From Ruegeria faecimaris (GTDB lineage Bacteria > Pseudomonadota > Alphaproteobacteria > Rhodobacterales > Rhodobacteraceae), in NCBI RefSeq assembly GCF_900182615.1, contig NZ_FXTE01000016.1:1-64000 (forward strand): DNA of 64,000 nt, in the 5' to 3' direction. Position 1 is the stretch's first letter; each line of letters opens with the position of its first letter. Below, piece after piece: positions 61,923 through 64,000 of this stretch. The notes under the pieces were generated by a model. It was not told the DNA's origin. It saw only the letters and a program-made list of their open reading frames with translations, and did not search any database. The position numbers were made by a program, and so were the translations under genes.

Positions 61923-62456
61923 TTACTTCTTCTTGCCTTCTTTGCGGAAGATGAATTCGCCCTTATAGCGGATACCCTTGCCTTTATACGGCTCGGGACG
62001 GCGCCATTCGCGGATTTTCGCCGCGACTTCGCCCACCTGCTGCTGGTCGTTACCTTCCACAATGATCACGGTCTGCTTCGGTGCGGTGATGGTGACACCT
62101 TCCGGAGCAACGAAATCAACGTCGTGGCTGTAGCCCAGGTTCAGCTTCAGGGTGTTACCCTGCATCTGAGCCCGGTAACCAACACCCTGGATCTCCAGCT
62201 CTTTTTTGAAGCCTTCGGTCACACCGGTTACCAGATTGGCAACCATGGTGCGGCTCATGCCCCATTGCTGACGGGCACGTTTGGACATGCCACGCGGGTT
62301 GATTTGAACCACATTGTCTTCGACCGACAGCGTAACGTCATCAGTCGCAGTGAAGCTACGGGCACCTTTCGGGCCTTTGACTTCGATGGTCTGGCCGGAA
62401 ACCGAGGCGGTTACACCGCTGGGCAGTTCGACCGGACGTTTACCAATACGAGACAT
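61923..62456 (-). CDS. rplF: 50S ribosomal protein L6
   Basis: A 177-residue L6 with [40 protein letters not shown] and the C-terminal signature [20 protein letters not shown]. It binds 23S rRNA near the GTPase centre. AGGAGG precedes the ATG. Confidence 0.97.
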   Translation of the reverse strand: MSRIGKRPVELPSGVTASVSGQTIEVKGPKGARSFTATDDVTLSVEDNVVQINPRGMSKRARQQWGMSRTMVANLVTGVTEGFKKELEIQGVGYRAQMQGNTLKLNLGYSHDVDFVAPEGVTITAPKQTVIIVEGNDQQQVGEVAAKIREWRRPEPYKGKGIRYKGEFIFRKEGKKK

Positions 62457-62468
62457 TGACAGACCTCC

Positions 62469-62861
62469 TTAGAAGACGGTGCAGAGCACTTCGCCGCCAA
62501 CATTGTTGGAGCGTGCATTCTGGTCCGACATCACACCTTTCGGAGTGCTGACAATCGACACACCCAGACCCTGACGGACCTGCGGGATGTCATTGACGCC
62601 CATGTATACGCGACGACCGGGCTTGGAAACCCGCTTCAACTCGCGAATGACAGGGGTGCCTTCGTAGTATTTCAGGCTGATTTCGATGGCCGGATGACCG
62701 TTTTCACCGGTCATCTTTTCGTAGCCACGGATGTAACCTTCGTCCGCCAGCACGTCCAGAACCCAGGCGCGCAGTTTCGACGCCGGAGTGTTTACAGTGG
62801 ACTTGCCGCGCATTTGCGCGTTGCGGATACGGGTGAGCATATCGCCGATAGGATCGTTCAT
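62469..62861 (-). CDS. rpsH: 30S ribosomal protein S8
   Basis: A 130-residue S8: [40 protein letters not shown], and [20 protein letters not shown], with the family C-terminus GGEVLCTVF. In E. coli S8 represses this operon by binding near rplE; I did not examine a binding site here. Confidence 0.97.
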   Translation of the reverse strand: MNDPIGDMLTRIRNAQMRGKSTVNTPASKLRAWVLDVLADEGYIRGYEKMTGENGHPAIEISLKYYEGTPVIRELKRVSKPGRRVYMGVNDIPQVRQGLGVSIVSTPKGVMSDQNARSNNVGGEVLCTVF

Positions 62862-62874
62862 ATCTATGTCTCCC

Positions 62875-63180
62875 TTACCAGCTCGATTTCACCATGCCGG
62901 GGATCTGACCTGCAGAACCCAGCTCGCGCAGCATGATACGGCTGACCTTCAGCTTACGATAGTAAGCATGAGGACGACCTGTCAGCTGACAGCGGTTGTG
63001 AAGACGAGTTGCCGAGCTGTTGCGCGGCAGTTTCGCCAGTTTCAGACGCGCTTTGAAACGCTCTTCCATCGGCTTGCTCTCGTCATTCGCGATTTCTTTC
63101 AGCTCGGCACGCTTTGCGGCATATTTGGCCACCAGGCGTTCGCGCTTCTTCTCGCGTTCGATCATTGCTTTTTTAGCCAT
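62875..63180 (-). CDS. rpsN: 30S ribosomal protein S14
   Basis: A 101-residue S14 of the long, zinc-free type: [40 protein letters not shown], and [20 protein letters not shown]. Only one Cys is seen, so no zinc ribbon. It sits between rplE and rpsH. Confidence 0.97.
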   Translation of the reverse strand: MAKKAMIEREKKRERLVAKYAAKRAELKEIANDESKPMEERFKARLKLAKLPRNSSATRLHNRCQLTGRPHAYYRKLKVSRIMLRELGSAGQIPGMVKSSW

Positions 63181-63199
63181 GTCTCAATCCTCCCGGCGC

Positions 63200-63760
63200 T
63201 TAAGCGTTGAACGGCATGTTGAACGCTTTCAACAGGCTTTTCGCTTCAGCGTCGGTTTTCGCTGTGGTGGCAATTACGATATCCAGGCCCCAGACCTCGT
63301 CGACCTTGTCGAAGTCGATTTCCGGGAACACGATGTGCTCTTTCATGCCCATGGCAAAGTTGCCACGACCATCGAAAGAAGGCTTAACACCGCGGAAGTC
63401 ACGAACGCGCGGCAGCGCGATGGTGATCAGACGATCCAGGAATTCATACATCCGGTCACCGCGCAGGGTAACTTTCGCACCCAGCGGCATGTCTTCACGG
63501 ACGCGGAAACCCGCGATCGACTTCTTCGCCAGTGTTGCAACAGCCTTTTGGCCTGCAATCGCGGTCAGATCTTCAACAGCGGCTTTCGCCTTCTTCGAGT
63601 CTCTGACGGCCTCTGCACCACAACCGATGTTCAGAACGATCTTTTCCAGCTTGGGCAGCTGCATATCGCTCTTGTAACCGAACTCTTCTTTCAGAGCGGC
63701 ACGGATGGTTTCAGCGTACTGAGCTTTCAGACGCGGGGTGTAGGTTGCGGTATCAAGCAT
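63200..63760 (-). CDS. rplE: 50S ribosomal protein L5
   Basis: A 186-residue L5 that binds 5S r[43 protein letters not shown], and [20 protein letters not shown]. Its start overlaps the rplX stop by 8 bases, so translation is coupled. Confidence 0.97.
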   Translation of the reverse strand: MLDTATYTPRLKAQYAETIRAALKEEFGYKSDMQLPKLEKIVLNIGCGAEAVRDSKKAKAAVEDLTAIAGQKAVATLAKKSIAGFRVREDMPLGAKVTLRGDRMYEFLDRLITIALPRVRDFRGVKPSFDGRGNFAMGMKEHIVFPEIDFDKVDEVWGLDIVIATTAKTDAEAKSLLKAFNMPFNA

Positions 63761-64000
63761 CGATCACGTCCCCCGTGGTCTTGGCAAAACGAACCTTCTT
63801 GTCACCTTCCATGCGGAAGCCAACGCGGGTTGCTTTACCGTTTTTGTCCAGCAGAGCCAGGTTCGACAGCTCAATCGGGTTTGCCTGAGGCAGGCGACCA
63901 CCTTGCGAGGTCTGCGACTGGCGGGTGTGGCGAATGGCGATGTTCACGCCATCAACAACGGCTTTACCGGCTTTCGGGTCGACCGAGGTGATAGTTCCCT
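63753..64000 (-). CDS. rplX: 50S ribosomal protein L24 (5' end outside the window)
   Basis: The visible part encodes 81 C-terminal residues. It begins [20 protein letters not shown] and continues [20 protein letters not shown], typical of L24 after its KOW domain. The first roughly 20 residues and the start codon lie beyond 64000. The frame is open to the window edge, so no break is suspected. Confidence 0.95.
   Translation of the reverse strand, partial: GTITSVDPKAGKAVVDGVNIAIRHTRQSQTSQGGRLPQANPIELSNLALLDKNGKATRVGFRMEGDKKVRFAKTTGDVIDA

Noticed and set aside
1-64000. CRISPR array or prophage
   Set aside because: No regularly spaced repeats, cas genes, phage structural genes or integrase were seen anywhere in the window.

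Overview
The window reads as chromosome of an alphaproteobacterium of the Roseobacter group (Rhodobacteraceae). The grounds are: an S13-S11-rpoA-L17 operon without rpsD and with adk directly after secY; an aapJQMP general amino-acid ABC operon; an ATP12-type F1-ATPase chaperone; rpmH-rnpA-yidD linked to yidC-MOSC-yihA-argB; and many marine-heterotroph uptake and sulfonate/sulfate-ester genes. GC is moderately high. Genus cannot be told from the sequence alone.

Layout. 1-121: tail of an IS5-family element. 132-3856: a TetR-controlled operon with a Rieske oxygenase, its flavin/2Fe-2S reductase, a small membrane protein and a small exported protein, preceded by a twin palindromic operator. 3907-9043: a tripartite tricarboxylate transporter (TctA, TctB and a frameshifted TctC) with a fumarase/CMLE-superfamily lyase and a divergent LysR gene. 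9044-9640: no intact gene. 9641-16896: a sulfatase locus with an outer-membrane barrel, a DUF3179-like membrane protein, two paralogous exported formylglycine-type sulfatases, a 92-residue protein and a divergent membrane-anchored TPR regulator. 17658-22000: a betaine/choline-type ABC transporter translationally coupled to an alpha/beta hydrolase. 22254-25943: LysR, aspartate-racemase-family protein, a CuyA/D-cysteine-desulfhydrase-like PLP enzyme, and another LysR. 25944-26786: a non-coding stretch with a minus-strand terminator and tRNA-Arg(ACG). 26851-30431: an orphan histidine kinase, a flavoprotein disulfide reductase and a TVP38-type membrane protein.

30701-41199 is a plus-strand housekeeping block: rpmH, rnpA, yidD, then an aidB-like gene, ttcA and an EAL protein, then yidC, MOSC, yihA, argB, an Fe-S protein and sixA. 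41247-45769 is aapJQMP on the minus strand. 45976-51212 is a minus-strand run of ATP12, HAD, rluC, rarA and a DegP-type protease, with a divergent TAXI binding protein. 52412-64000 is the 3' part of the ribosomal-protein super-operon, read on the minus strand from rplX (partial) to rplQ.

The most unusual structural feature is in this last block. The normally contiguous rpmD-rplO junction is opened by about 3 kb carrying a glycosyltransferase, a DUF1127 protein and an oppositely oriented radical SAM/SPASM protein, with a bidirectional terminator directly behind rpmD. rplO-secY-adk-rpsM-rpsK-rpoA-rplQ must therefore be expressed separately. A second recurrent pattern is a strong stem-loop just after the substrate-binding-protein gene in all three transporter operons of the window (Tct, betaine-type, Aap), fitting differential expression of binding protein over membrane components.

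All calls are from reading sequence, translations and motifs. No database search was run, and substrate assignments for transporters, sulfatases and oxygenase are inferences.
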